IMG/VR virus record: IMGVR_UViG_3300023174_000159
Coordinates: 1 to 64,000 of that record
Direction: 5' to 3' (one strand)
Length of the DNA: 64,000 bases
From: a virus
Shown here: positions 8,786 through 16,701 of the stretch, in pieces
Layout: each line of letters starts with the position of its first letter
Numbering within the stretch: the stretch's first letter is position 1
Program-made: the position numbers and the translations under genes
Notes under the pieces: generated by a model
What the model was told of the DNA's origin: nothing
Databases searched by the model: none
What the model saw: the letters and a program-made list of their open reading frames with translations, nothing else

Positions 8786-8797
8786 TCAAATAAACAC

Positions 8798-8803
8798 TAA
8801 ATA
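8798..8803 (+). promoter_or_regulatory. Late promoter box TAAATA
   Basis: CTAAATA, five bases, then the ATG at 8809. Confidence 0.75.
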
Positions 8804-8808
8804 TAAAT

Positions 8809-9240
8809 ATGAGCAATTTATACGCTAAAAGATTCAAGATGATGTTGGAAGCTGATGAAGATCTTTCATTGGAACGAGATGCTATGGAAGCTTCTTTGGA
8901 TGATGGTACAAATCCAGCTGAATTTGATGCAAATATTGATGGTATGAAACAAGCGCAGACCGAAATAGATAACGCTTTTTCTAAGAGAAACCAAGAAATT
9001 GTTAATGAATTGCAAGGTTGGCTCAATGAAATACAAGCATTTTTGAAAATTCTTAATAGTGAAGATAGTACAAGTATGCAGTCTAGACTTGCAAATGCTG
9101 AAGCAGATACCATTTTTGATAAAATGAAGCAATCACAGCAGACAAAAATATCCAGAGTCGCTTCTGATTTGGCATCATTGGAACAAGCGTTCCTTGGATT
9201 TATGGCACAGACAAAAAATCCAAAATATAAATATGTTTGA
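8809..9240 (+). CDS. Small late protein, possible internal head protein
   Basis: 143 residues, acidic and mostly helical, no recognised domain. The N-terminus MSNLYAKRFKMMLEADEDL resembles other small late proteins of this genome: a short amphipathic segment ending in hydrophobic-x-Glu (MLE|A), as in T4 capsid-targeting sequences cut by gp21. A late-promoter box precedes it by five bases and an intrinsic terminator follows, so it is a single-gene late unit. A head-internal role is inference only. Confidence 0.65.
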   Translation: MSNLYAKRFKMMLEADEDLSLERDAMEASLDDGTNPAEFDANIDGMKQAQTEIDNAFSKRNQEIVNELQGWLNEIQAFLKILNSEDSTSMQSRLANAEADTIFDKMKQSQQTKISRVASDLASLEQAFLGFMAQTKNPKYKYV

Positions 9241-9275
9241 ATTTTGTTGATAATCAACGAGTTACAACTATTATT

Positions 9276-9304
9276 AAACCCAGTAAGAAATTACTGGGTT
9301 TTTT
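9276..9304 (+). terminator. Intrinsic terminator
   Basis: Perfect 11-bp stem AAACCCAGTAA / TTACTGGGTTT with a GAAA tetraloop, followed by a T tract. Ends the unit at 8809. Confidence 0.9.
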
Positions 9305-9328
9305 ATTAATTTTTTCTAGTCTTGGCAC

Positions 9329-9334
9329 TAAATA
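9329..9334 (+). promoter_or_regulatory. Late promoter box TAAATA
   Basis: CTAAATA, five bases, then the ATG at 9340. It lies directly after the terminator. Confidence 0.75.
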
Positions 9335-9339
9335 GTAAT

Positions 9340-10413
9340 ATGAAATACAAATATGGGCTAATTTGGAAAAGCAAACTACCAAAACTTCAAGGAAAAGAAT
9401 TAGAGATCCTAACACTTCATTTGGAACAAAAGGTATCAGTATTAAAACTTTCCGAGATGTTTGAATGTGACCGAAAACCAATTCAAAATATCATAAAGAA
9501 AAATGGATACTCTACTAGACCATCAACTAGTCCAGAATTAGATGGTAAAGAATCCGAAATATTAAAAATGTATATTCAAGATCAATTAACCATTCAAACT
9601 ATTCGTAAAAAGGTTGGTTGTTCATTCAACACGATCAGAAGATTTTTAAAAAGGAATAATGTTTCTCTTAGGTCAGCAGAAGAGAGTAGAAAGACAGAAA
9701 ATGGCAGAGTAAAAGGAACCACTCGACGATTAACAGACTCTAAAGATTTGTATAATGCTATCGAAATGTATAATAATGGAGAAGTCCTAGAAAAAATTGG
9801 GATACTCTATAACATTACACCTAGAGGATTACAGCAAAAGTTTATAAAAGCTGGTGTAAAAATGAGAACGTTAACAGAATCCGCAAATCTCCCGACAACC
9901 TATGAGAGAAAGAAAGATACCAATTTAAAAAATTGGGGGGTTGAAAATCCTACTCAGAGTTCTGTTATATATGACCGAATAAAAGCAACCAATGTTAAAA
10001 AATATGGCGTTGAGTATGTTATGCAAGACACTGATATATTTCAAATGGCTACAAAGAATGCTCACCGATTTAAATTTGCAACTATTCATGGTAGACTATT
10101 CACCCACTTACAAGGATATGAACCGCAGGGTGTAATTTATTTGATTGAACAGATGGGAATTGGTGTAGATGATATCCATACTGGAAGAACAATTCCCAAA
10201 ATTCAATATTCCTTTGATGGTAAATCTAAGATATACTTTCCAGATTTATATATACCATCAAAAAACCTTTTGGTTGAGATTAAATGCGATTATACTTATA
10301 ATAAAGAATTGGAAAAGAACAAAGCCAAACGAAAAGCTGCTTTAGAATCCAAATATGATTACCTCACCATCATTTTCAACAATAATGGGAAAGATATCTC
10401 TAAAATATTCTAA
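9340..10413 (+). CDS. Putative homing endonuclease (PD-(D/E)xK type with HTH repeats)
   Basis: 357 residues from the ATG at 9340. The N-terminal half holds several short helix-turn-helix-like repeats (KLSEMFECDRKPIQNIIKKN; TIRKKVGCSFNTIRRFLKRN; EKIGILYNITPRGLQQKFIK). The middle has the pair WGVENPTQSSVIYDRIKATN and KKYGVEYVMQ, a motif common in phage homing nucleases. The C-terminal part has YFPDLYIPSKNLLVEIKCD, a PD...ExK catalytic signature. Together these point to a free-standing homing endonuclease. A late promoter and preceding terminator make it its own unit. Its target is unknown. Confidence 0.7.
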   Translation: MKYKYGLIWKSKLPKLQGKELEILTLHLEQKVSVLKLSEMFECDRKPIQNIIKKNGYSTRPSTSPELDGKESEILKMYIQDQLTIQTIRKKVGCSFNTIRRFLKRNNVSLRSAEESRKTENGRVKGTTRRLTDSKDLYNAIEMYNNGEVLEKIGILYNITPRGLQQKFIKAGVKMRTLTESANLPTTYERKKDTNLKNWGVENPTQSSVIYDRIKATNVKKYGVEYVMQDTDIFQMATKNAHRFKFATIHGRLFTHLQGYEPQGVIYLIEQMGIGVDDIHTGRTIPKIQYSFDGKSKIYFPDLYIPSKNLLVEIKCDYTYNKELEKNKAKRKAALESKYDYLTIIFNNNGKDISKIF

Positions 10414-10420
10414 TATAAAC

Positions 10421-10426
10421 TAAATA
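10421..10426 (+). promoter_or_regulatory. Late promoter box TAAATA
   Basis: CTAAATA 13 bases before the ATG at 10440. Confidence 0.5.
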
Positions 10427-10439
10427 ATAATACAACATT

Positions 10440-10694
10440 ATGAAAAAGAAAGATCAAGAATCAATTGCTAAGTTATATATGGAGAACAATGCTGCTTCAA
10501 TGTCTGTACAGGAAATTGTAAATTCTAATATAAGTTCTGCATTAGATCAACTTCAATCATCAGATTTTAATGGGCGTTCACTTTTAGCTCATATAGAAAA
10601 CATATTTGACACATTAGATGAAAATAATATACAATATGATCCATATGAAGTAGAACCTCTAGTTATCGAATATATTAGATCAAATCCTTCATAA
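10440..10694 (+). CDS. Small hypothetical late protein
   Basis: 84 residues, acidic, not recognised. The N-terminus (DQESIAKLYMENNAAS) resembles that of the protein at 32211 (DDENLENIYLEMTS), giving a shared D-x-E-x-(I/L)-x-x-x-Y-x-E pattern. Its stop overlaps the stop of the convergent primase gene by six bases. An intrinsic terminator for this strand lies just beyond, inside the primase gene. Confidence 0.6.
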   Translation: MKKKDQESIAKLYMENNAASMSVQEIVNSNISSALDQLQSSDFNGRSLLAHIENIFDTLDENNIQYDPYEVEPLVIEYIRSNPS

Positions 10695-11801
10695 ATTTTT
10701 AAACAAAACGTTAAACTTCAAAATAGCACCTTTACCACAGGTGCTATTTTTCTTTATGAAAGAATGTTTTATCTCATCAAGACCACAATGAATACATAAT
10801 TCATTGAAATCTTTGAATGTCTTAAACTTCTCAGGCCAAATAAAAACACATTCTCCCATTTCTAATAAAACTTTAGTCTTTTCTTTAGCTGTTTTGTCAA
10901 TCCACTGGTTATCTAATACCCATATTTTATTATAAAGCTTCAATTCTTTTAATTGTTCTACTTGGATTGACGTAAATCGATGTTGTCCTTCGTTGATACC
11001 CGCTACAGCTACTCCATTACGCACAAAACAGGCATCCAGCGGTCCTTCGAATATAAATACGTCATCTAGTGAAGGGTCTACCCTTTCTATCCCAAAAATT
11101 GATTTATCGGAGTTAATTTTTGATAAATAATTTGGTTTTTCATCCCATTTAACAAGTTTTCTGGTCTGATAATGAATAAATTTACCAGAAGTATCTAAAA
11201 ATGGTATAACTAATCTATTTTTATGATTAAAATCATTTAAAGATATATAAAATGCGCTTGGTTTATTGATTGCAGTGTCTAATCTACGCAATTTTAAATA
11301 ATCTAAAGCAGTTTGAACTATATTATTATCTTTATAATACTCTAATTGAATAGAATCGAATAAATTAATGCAATCATCTGGTAAAGATGGGCTTTTTTTA
11401 ACTTTAACAGACTCGTTTATTGACATCACATCCAATAAATCATAAGAATCATCTGATATTTCACGACAAATTTCATCATACTTCATTCCAGATACTCTCA
11501 TAATCCACTTTAAAGGATTACTACTCCAACCGCAGTTATGACAATAAATTAAATTGTTTTCTGGGATATAAAAACAACGTTTTTTCTTACCAAGGCTTTT
11601 ACCTTCTTTGCAAATAGGACATGAACATTGATAGGTATCGTTATACCTATTGTGTTTTGGATAGAATCCCAATTCAAAAAACTTAGTAACTACATAATCT
11701 GTAGGTAGTTCTTCAAATTTTTTGGTTTTCTTTATGTTGAGTCCTTGCAATATTGCGGACAAATTTTGGGAGTCTTTCAACATACTCAAGTATACCTTCA
11801 T
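10689..11801 (-). CDS. 61: DNA primase, T4 gp61-like
   Basis: Synthesises RNA primers for lagging-strand replication with the gp41 helicase. A zinc-binding site is formed by C61, C64, C87 and C90 (CPIC...CHNC). A Toprim-type core follows, with FIFEGPLDA (E252) and the strand WVLDNQ. Length (about 370) is close to T4 gp61 (342). The ATG at 11801, or the one at 11783, overlaps the upstream gene by 71-89 bases, so the true start could be a later non-ATG codon. It is the last gene of a replication operon that starts near 18 kb. Confidence 0.85.
   Translation of the reverse strand: MKVYLSMLKDSQNLSAILQGLNIKKTKKFEELPTDYVVTKFFELGFYPKHNRYNDTYQCSCPICKEGKSLGKKKRCFYIPENNLIYCHNCGWSSNPLKWIMRVSGMKYDEICREISDDSYDLLDVMSINESVKVKKSPSLPDDCINLFDSIQLEYYKDNNIVQTALDYLKLRRLDTAINKPSAFYISLNDFNHKNRLVIPFLDTSGKFIHYQTRKLVKWDEKPNYLSKINSDKSIFGIERVDPSLDDVFIFEGPLDACFVRNGVAVAGINEGQHRFTSIQVEQLKELKLYNKIWVLDNQWIDKTAKEKTKVLLEMGECVFIWPEKFKTFKDFNELCIHCGLDEIKHSFIKKNSTCGKGAILKFNVLFKNL
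10720..10755 (+). terminator. Intrinsic terminator embedded in the primase 3' end
   Basis: 12-bp stem AAAATAGCACCT / AGGTGCTATTTT with a seven-base loop and a following TTCTTT tract on the + strand. On the - strand the trailing T run is only four bases, so it should stop + strand transcripts better. Confidence 0.8.
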
Positions 11802-11997
11802 TTAATGCAAAGTCAAACTTATCAAATGGCACTTTTTGATTTTCCATCAATGGAGATGCTAAAAAGTCATAGCATTCTTCATTTTTTGATATCAAGATGA
11901 ACATCTGCCCAGCATAATCTCCAGTTTGTACAGCATATACACTTCCAAATTTTGGACTTTTTTTAAAAAAGTTAAACAAAAAGTTAAACATAATCAA
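11713..11997 (-). CDS. Hypothetical protein
   Basis: 94 residues. Hydrophobic N-terminus (MIMFNFLFNFF) then GSVYAVQTGDYAGQMFILIS, which looks like a small beta-barrel. Starts four bases inside the preceding gene's end (ATGA-type overlap) and runs 71-89 bases into the primase gene. Not recognised. Confidence 0.5.
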   Translation of the reverse strand: MIMFNFLFNFFKKSPKFGSVYAVQTGDYAGQMFILISKNEECYDFLASPLMENQKVPFDKFDFALNEGILEYVERLPKFVRNIARTQHKENQKI

Positions 11998-12305
11998 CCT
12001 TCCATTATTTTTTTATTCATGAAAATACCAAATTCTTCTATAAATGCATTATCTAATGCTGATTTATCTAACTTAGATTTACTCATGGTGATTTTAACTG
12101 GATTTCCATCTATATCATATCCTATTAATTTGAAACATGTTAAAAATTCACTCAGGGATGATGTAATAGCTTGATTTAATATTATTTTAGACGGTTTTTT
12201 TCTATCGTCTTGTAATTTCAATTTTAATGAATCTATTAAAAGTTTTTTAATCTCTTCATTTGAATAAATGTCATCTCCATCATCCATATAAGTATTTAAT
12301 GTCAC
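11994..12305 (-). CDS. Hypothetical protein
   Basis: 103 residues, charged and probably helical. Located between the gene at 12312 and the gene at 11713 within the tightly packed replication operon. No motif recognised. Confidence 0.6.
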   Translation of the reverse strand: MTLNTYMDDGDDIYSNEEIKKLLIDSLKLKLQDDRKKPSKIILNQAITSSLSEFLTCFKLIGYDIDGNPVKITMSKSKLDKSALDNAFIEEFGIFMNKKIMEG

Positions 12306-12311
12306 GCAATA

Positions 12312-12659
12312 TTAAACTATAGATTCTTCTTTTTTAAGAAATGTATGGTCATTATATTTTTGAGGAACCATTTTTTCTAATAAAATTGTAATTATAATTT
12401 CCATTGAACTGGTTTTTAAATTATAATTTTTAGGAAAGAATGCTCCACCATCATTGATTTCAAACATTAAGTCTCCATTGAATTCTTTGTTTTGATAACA
12501 TGTAATTATCAAACTTCTGCCACCAGGATCTACCATAACGCTCCACTTTCTAGGATCTTGTTGACCATAATCTCTGAATAATTTAATTGCAATAAATCCA
12601 GAATCGCGGAGTCTCTTTAAGAAGTAACTGAATGTTGATATTTTATTTTTATTGTTCAT
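12312..12659 (-). CDS. Hypothetical protein downstream of the sliding clamp
   Basis: 115 residues, mixed alpha/beta (FAIK and SLIITCYQN strands, MEIIITILLEKM helix). Its ATG overlaps the clamp stop codon (ATGA), indicating translational coupling. T4 places regA and gp62 near the clamp, but I see no convincing match to either. Confidence 0.6.
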   Translation of the reverse strand: MNNKNKISTFSYFLKRLRDSGFIAIKLFRDYGQQDPRKWSVMVDPGGRSLIITCYQNKEFNGDLMFEINDGGAFFPKNYNLKTSSMEIIITILLEKMVPQKYNDHTFLKKEESIV

Positions 12660-13378
12660 TTGACTAAGCTTGATATGATATAATTTAGATAAACTTTTTC
12701 AAAATTCAAGTTTATATTAGCGACTCCGATCTTTGTATTTATTTTAAAATTAAAATCACTATTTTCTGTAAATGTCAAAAGACGCAAGTTATCAAGATTA
12801 ATAATAAAATCATCCAATTCAAAATCCACAGAGCCTGATGTGATTGATAAAACATCACTATTTGCCGATGTTTTATCTTGTAAATTCCAATACAATTCAC
12901 CATCCTTTGTATATATGTACAATTTATTAGTATCAGAAAATGCTGAATTTGTTTTTAATAAATGTTTAATGAAACTTTTAGGAACATTAAAATCTATATC
13001 ATAAGATATACTCTTAATTTTCTCTAAACTCATTTTTGTTTTTGCAATGAGTCCATCTTCATAAAGATGATATTTGAATTTTATTTGTTTACCTCTGTAT
13101 TCTAGATTATTATTGTTTAAAGTTAAAACAATATCATCCGAACCATCACACATTTTCAAAGCACTTGATAACTTTGAAACTGAAGGGATATTCAATACTT
13201 TATCTTCATCAAAATCAATTTCGGTTCGTCCCCACAATATCAAAGATGCGTCTTCGCTATTTGATATGAAATAAATTCCACCATCCTTAATATTAAGAAT
13301 GGCGGTATCATTTATTTTGGATAATGATTCTAATAGAAAAAGAAAGTTACTTTTGTTAAGCGTTATTTTCTGATTCAT
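12656..13378 (-). CDS. 45: Sliding clamp, T4 gp45-like
   Basis: 240 residues (T4 gp45 has 228) with the repeating beta-alpha-beta layout of PCNA-fold clamps: KITLNKSNFLFLLESLSKIN at the start, a DGGIYFISNSEDASLILWG strand pair, a second half beginning DFNVPKSFIKHLLKTN and a final beta-rich segment. The clamp tethers the polymerase and in T4 also activates late transcription together with gp55 and gp33. It sits in the same operon as gp32, gp41 and the primase. Sequence divergence is high; the assignment rests on length, fold pattern and context. Confidence 0.78.
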   Translation of the reverse strand: MNQKITLNKSNFLFLLESLSKINDTAILNIKDGGIYFISNSEDASLILWGRTEIDFDEDKVLNIPSVSKLSSALKMCDGSDDIVLTLNNNNLEYRGKQIKFKYHLYEDGLIAKTKMSLEKIKSISYDIDFNVPKSFIKHLLKTNSAFSDTNKLYIYTKDGELYWNLQDKTSANSDVLSITSGSVDFELDDFIINLDNLRLLTFTENSDFNFKINTKIGVANINLNFEKVYLNYIISSLVK

Positions 13379-13802
13379 TTTGAATTAATTTAATTAACTT
13401 ATCAAATTTTTTGTTTAAATCTTCCAATATTTTACTTTGCTTTTTCAATAAATCATTCGTCTTTTCTTGTTCAGATTTATTGAATTTTAATTCTAATTGA
13501 TTTACATCCACTTCAACTGCTGGAGGTTGTGGTATATATTGGTTAGGCAATGGTAGAATCTGTGGTTCAATATGTTGAGGTTGAACTGGTGGTTGAATAT
13601 ATTGAGGTTGCGGCACTTGAGAGCTTCTAAAGTCTCTCTCAAGTGCCGTTTTAATTGCTCCTGATATCCCTCCATCTCTCATACCATCAGTTTTTGTCTG
13701 TTGGTCATTGAAATACATTGAATCTATTTCTTTGCCTAGTGCAAACATAGGCCCAGCGAATTCAATCAATGCTTGTTTTTCTTCAGGACTTAACATATTC
13801 AA
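13356..13802 (-). CDS. Hypothetical protein, Pro/Gln-rich with C-terminal coiled coil
   Basis: 148 residues. A short helical N-terminus (LSPEEKQALIEFAGPMFALG), a Pro/Gln-rich linker (QPQYIQPPVQPQHIEPQ), and a C-terminal coiled coil (NDLLKKQSKILEDLNKKFDK). Overlaps the clamp gene start by 23 bases and the gp32 gene end by four. Contains a strong inverted repeat at 13611-13648. The position between gp32 and gp45 suggests a replisome accessory, but no function is known. Confidence 0.6.
   Translation of the reverse strand: MNMLSPEEKQALIEFAGPMFALGKEIDSMYFNDQQTKTDGMRDGGISGAIKTALERDFRSSQVPQPQYIQPPVQPQHIEPQILPLPNQYIPQPPAVEVDVNQLELKFNKSEQEKTNDLLKKQSKILEDLNKKFDKLIKLIQNESENNA
13611..13648. repeat. 13-bp perfect inverted repeat inside a coding region
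   Basis: CGGCACTTGAGAG and CTCTCAAGTGCCG separated by 12 bases. On the + strand it is followed by TTTTAATT, so it could terminate antisense transcripts; on the coding strand it would form a strong mRNA hairpin. Confidence 0.8.
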
Positions 13803-14710
13803 CTATCGAGTTCATTTAAGAGTGCGTCAATTTCATCATCGACATCTTCAACTGGTTGTTTTGTTTTTTTAACTTCTTTTTTTGCAGGAAAGTTAAATGG
13901 AATTTCATCTTCTTCATCTTCATCATCAAATTTTGATGTTGATGGTTTAGAAGTAACCGCTGGTGACTTTGATCTTTCAGATTCTGATGATTTTCCAAAG
14001 AAATGTGTATTTAAAATTTCATCAAGCTCATCAAAAGTTTTGATTGGATAAATTTGTTCAAGATCATGAGCCTTTGAATAAATTTCTTCAATTTCTTCGT
14101 CATCAAGATTTAAGGTTGGCTTATTATAAAAACCAGATGATTCAAATGTGGTATAATCCCCACGACCTTCTGCTTTGATTTTCAAATTAGCACCTTCTGG
14201 TCCAAGATCAAAAATACGAGCACCGAATTCATCAGCTCCATCGCCAGTTAGAGCATCATCGATGATCTTTTTGATTTGAGGTCCAATCTTTAAAACTTTA
14301 ACAGTTCCGTTATTGTCTGGATTTGATGGATCATCAATAACATATATATTAACAAACCAGTTTTCTTTACGACGAATGATTTTACCAAGTTCTTTTTCAG
14401 CTGGATCTTCACTCTTGATAAGCTTCCAGAATGTTTCTGTGATTGGATCACGATCATTAAATGTTTGAAGGGATAGTGTTGAAATATAACTACCAGTTAC
14501 TTTACTCTTCCAACCATGAGTATAATGATGGAAGAATGTCTTTTCTGGATCTTCCAAATTTGGAATTAACCTGATTGTGTATGTTTTCCCAGCTGGGAAT
14601 TTCATTACATTTGCGAATGCACTGTTTCCAGATGATTCGTTTGTTTTATTGAGAGTATCTTTGATTTTCTCAAACATACTCGCGTTGAATTTAGTTTTGC
14701 TTGTTTTCAT
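13799..14710 (-). CDS. 32: Single-stranded DNA-binding protein, T4 gp32-like
   Basis: 303 residues (T4 gp32 has 301). Residues about 35-65 match the start of the OB-fold core (MKFPAGKTYTIRLIPN, FHHYTHGW), and the region around 110-190 holds the aromatic-rich core (ENWFVNIYVIDDPSNPDNNG, then FDLGPEGANLKIK). The C-terminus is highly acidic (DDEDEEDEI, ending DEIDALLNELDS), as in gp32, where it recruits partners. No clear zinc cysteines are seen, unlike T4. Coats single-stranded DNA for replication, recombination and repair. Confidence 0.9.
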   Translation of the reverse strand: MKTSKTKFNASMFEKIKDTLNKTNESSGNSAFANVMKFPAGKTYTIRLIPNLEDPEKTFFHHYTHGWKSKVTGSYISTLSLQTFNDRDPITETFWKLIKSEDPAEKELGKIIRRKENWFVNIYVIDDPSNPDNNGTVKVLKIGPQIKKIIDDALTGDGADEFGARIFDLGPEGANLKIKAEGRGDYTTFESSGFYNKPTLNLDDEEIEEIYSKAHDLEQIYPIKTFDELDEILNTHFFGKSSESERSKSPAVTSKPSTSKFDDEDEEDEIPFNFPAKKEVKKTKQPVEDVDDEIDALLNELDS

Positions 14711-14714
14711 AGAA

Positions 14715-14909
14715 TTATTGAATGATTTTTTTAATTATTTTAATTGTTAGTGTTAATATTGTCAGGCCAAGTATCATTAATACAAATATAGTTGCTGCTA
14801 GAAACCATATAGGGAATATTATCCAACCCCAACTTACATTTAGTATATCAACCAGTTTTAAAAAAGCAAGGAAAAAAGTCAAATATATAGAAAAATTTAT
14901 TAATTTCAT
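14715..14909 (-). CDS. Small two-helix membrane protein
   Basis: 64 residues with two hydrophobic segments (FSIYLTFFLAFLKLV and IIFPIWFLAATIFVLMILG) and a basic tail (KIIKKIIQ). Overlaps the upstream gene by four bases (ATGA) and ends four bases before gp32, so it is part of the operon. Function unknown. Confidence 0.6.
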   Translation of the reverse strand: MKLINFSIYLTFFLAFLKLVDILNVSWGWIIFPIWFLAATIFVLMILGLTILTLTIKIIKKIIQ

Positions 14910-15550
14910 TGTTTTTTTAGATTATGGTTAATTTTATCGATTGCTTGTTTTCCAAATGTTTTTAATTTTTTGGATGACTGAAATTTGTTTCTGGTTATTT
15001 GAAATGTTTTCCAAAAATCACCAAACGCAAAATTCAGTATGTCTGAATCTACATCAATTTTTGAAAATGTCAATGTATGCAGTGTATAATAATTGATTTT
15101 ATGATTTTTTAAATGTTCTATAAATGATGGCAATGTTCCTGTTGCGTGTGTTTTGTATTCTTCTAAAGATATATCGTTTTCTTTGCAAAAGGAAAATATA
15201 AATTTTAAAGAGTTTGAAAATCTCACAAGAGATTCTGAAGAATCTGGATCTTCAGAATTTAAAGTTTTCATATAATTAGTATAACATGTAACTGCCTTTA
15301 AAGTTATATAATATTCCAAAGTGTAGTATGTTTCATCTGGATATATTTTATAAGGTGCTATAAAAAAATAATCAATATTTACATTTTTATTAGAATTGAA
15401 AAATTTTTCAAGCTTATTAAGAATAATTATTTTTTTTTCATCTAAATTATCAAAATTTTGTTTTTGTTTGAATGGTAAATTTTTTACCTTTCTTGATATA
15501 GCCAAATGAGAATTATAAATTCGTTTTTGATTATCGTTTATTTTTGACAT
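14906..15550 (-). CDS. Putative helicase-loading protein, gp59-like
   Basis: 214 residues (T4 gp59 has 217), all-helical in appearance and basic. Position matches T4, where gene 59 lies immediately before gene 32. The C-terminal part (LPSFIEHLKNHKINYYTLHT then GDFWKTFQITRNKF) has the same spacing of aromatic and charged residues as the gp59 C-terminal domain. gp59 loads gp41 helicase onto gp32-covered forks. Similarity is weak by eye, so this is a contextual call; otherwise a hypothetical protein. Confidence 0.45.
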   Translation of the reverse strand: MSKINDNQKRIYNSHLAISRKVKNLPFKQKQNFDNLDEKKIIILNKLEKFFNSNKNVNIDYFFIAPYKIYPDETYYTLEYYITLKAVTCYTNYMKTLNSEDPDSSESLVRFSNSLKFIFSFCKENDISLEEYKTHATGTLPSFIEHLKNHKINYYTLHTLTFSKIDVDSDILNFAFGDFWKTFQITRNKFQSSKKLKTFGKQAIDKINHNLKKQ

Positions 15551-15830
15551 TCTTTTTATTTTTTTTACAACTGTTTAGATATTTCGTAACATACTTGCTT
15601 TTGACAAGGCTTGGATCGAATTCCAAAAATATCTTAACAACTTCATAGTCAGTGTCAATACATAAAATATCTTTTAGCAAAGTTTTCATTTTTTCATGTT
15701 GTAATGTATAAACAAACACATTCTGAACAGACATTTTTTTTCCTTGAATATTCATAATGAATGTACAGTAGCACATGAACAGATGCATCTGTTCAGTTTC
15801 GATAAGTGAGGCATATGGAGGTTCAGTCAT
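15531..15830 (-). CDS. Hypothetical protein in the gp33 position
   Basis: 99 residues. I chose the ATG at 15830 because it overlaps the stop of the upstream gene (ATGA) instead of a longer frame running into that gene. Sequence starts MTEPPYASLIETEQMHLFMC and ends with a lysine-rich tail. In T4 the gene just upstream of 59 is 33, the late-transcription co-activator. I see no clear gp33 motif, so only the position suggests it. Confidence 0.5.
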   Translation of the reverse strand: MTEPPYASLIETEQMHLFMCYCTFIMNIQGKKMSVQNVFVYTLQHEKMKTLLKDILCIDTDYEVVKIFLEFDPSLVKSKYVTKYLNSCKKNKKNVKNKR

Positions 15831-16684
15831 AATTCTATTAATGTTGTTGTAAAATCTAAAAACTTTTGAGTAATCTTTCCACCCGATGAATTTAAACTTC
15901 CACCACCATTGCAAAGATTTTCTGCCATGAATTTAATATCAGCTGATGAATTTTTATTTTTTCTAAAGGAAACAAATTGAGTATTCATGTTCACAATAAC
16001 TGCAATTTCACAATCATAATTATTCAATATTGAATTCGCTATTTCATTTGCGCTTCCCTTTGCAAAGGTAGCAATTACTGAATTTCCTTTGTATTCTCCT
16101 TGATATAAACATAAGTTTTCAAGTTCCGAATTTAAATCTCTATAAAAAGATGCTGATAATTTTAATTCTGATTCAGATAATTCTTGATATCCTGACCAAA
16201 ATTTATTAACAAAATTATAGAATCTATTATTGCCACTTTTTCTAAAAAGACCATTTAATATTTTGGCTTCTTTAGTTTTTAATTGATAGCTATTGTAATC
16301 ATCTATGAAAATTATTAATTTTTTAAGATTTGCTGAAAATTCAAACTTATCTTTAAATTTTTTATATAACAACTTAACACACGATGTATTATCTTCATGT
16401 ATTAGTGTTGATTCATGAACAATTATATCTTCTTTTTTATCAGATACTATAATAACCTTTGAGTCATCAATTTTATTGATTACATTTTGATTTAAGGGTA
16501 TTCCTATAATAAAAATTTTATCATACTCTTTTGATTTTTCATCAAACCACTCGGTATATTTTTTTTCAAAGTCTCCAAAAAATATACACTGATAATCAAA
16601 ATTTGATTTGTGAAATATATTACCTAATGTAATAGTTGATCCCACTCCATCTAAATCACAATTTGTCCATAAGAATACATTCAT
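15827..16684 (-). CDS. DHH-family phosphoesterase
   Basis: 285 residues. The N-terminus has NCDLDGVGSTITLGNI, equivalent to the HxDxDG metal site of DHH enzymes, followed by IVSDKKE and an IFIDDYNSY segment. The C-terminus carries a DHHA1-like sugar/nucleic-acid-binding motif (SADIKFMAENLCNGGGSLNS then SGGKI). Such proteins are NrnA- or RecJ-like exonucleases or nanoRNases. It takes the place in the operon where T4 has rnh and dsbA, so removal of primers or short RNA is a plausible role. The first histidine of the classical motif is replaced by Asn or Cys. Confidence 0.72.
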   Translation of the reverse strand: MNVFLWTNCDLDGVGSTITLGNIFHKSNFDYQCIFFGDFEKKYTEWFDEKSKEYDKIFIIGIPLNQNVINKIDDSKVIIVSDKKEDIIVHESTLIHEDNTSCVKLLYKKFKDKFEFSANLKKLIIFIDDYNSYQLKTKEAKILNGLFRKSGNNRFYNFVNKFWSGYQELSESELKLSASFYRDLNSELENLCLYQGEYKGNSVIATFAKGSANEIANSILNNYDCEIAVIVNMNTQFVSFRKNKNSSADIKFMAENLCNGGGSLNSSGGKITQKFLDFTTTLIEL

Positions 16685-16701
16685 GTATTATATGATTTAA
16701 T

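Noticed and set aside
8775-9257. Longer start for the - strand gene ending at 8412
   Set aside because: The extension runs antisense through the gene at 8809 and ignores the late-promoter box five bases before the ATG at 8774.
15831-15914. Longer N-terminus for the 99-residue gene
   Set aside because: It overlaps the DHH gene extensively; the ATG at 15830 forms a normal ATGA overlap.
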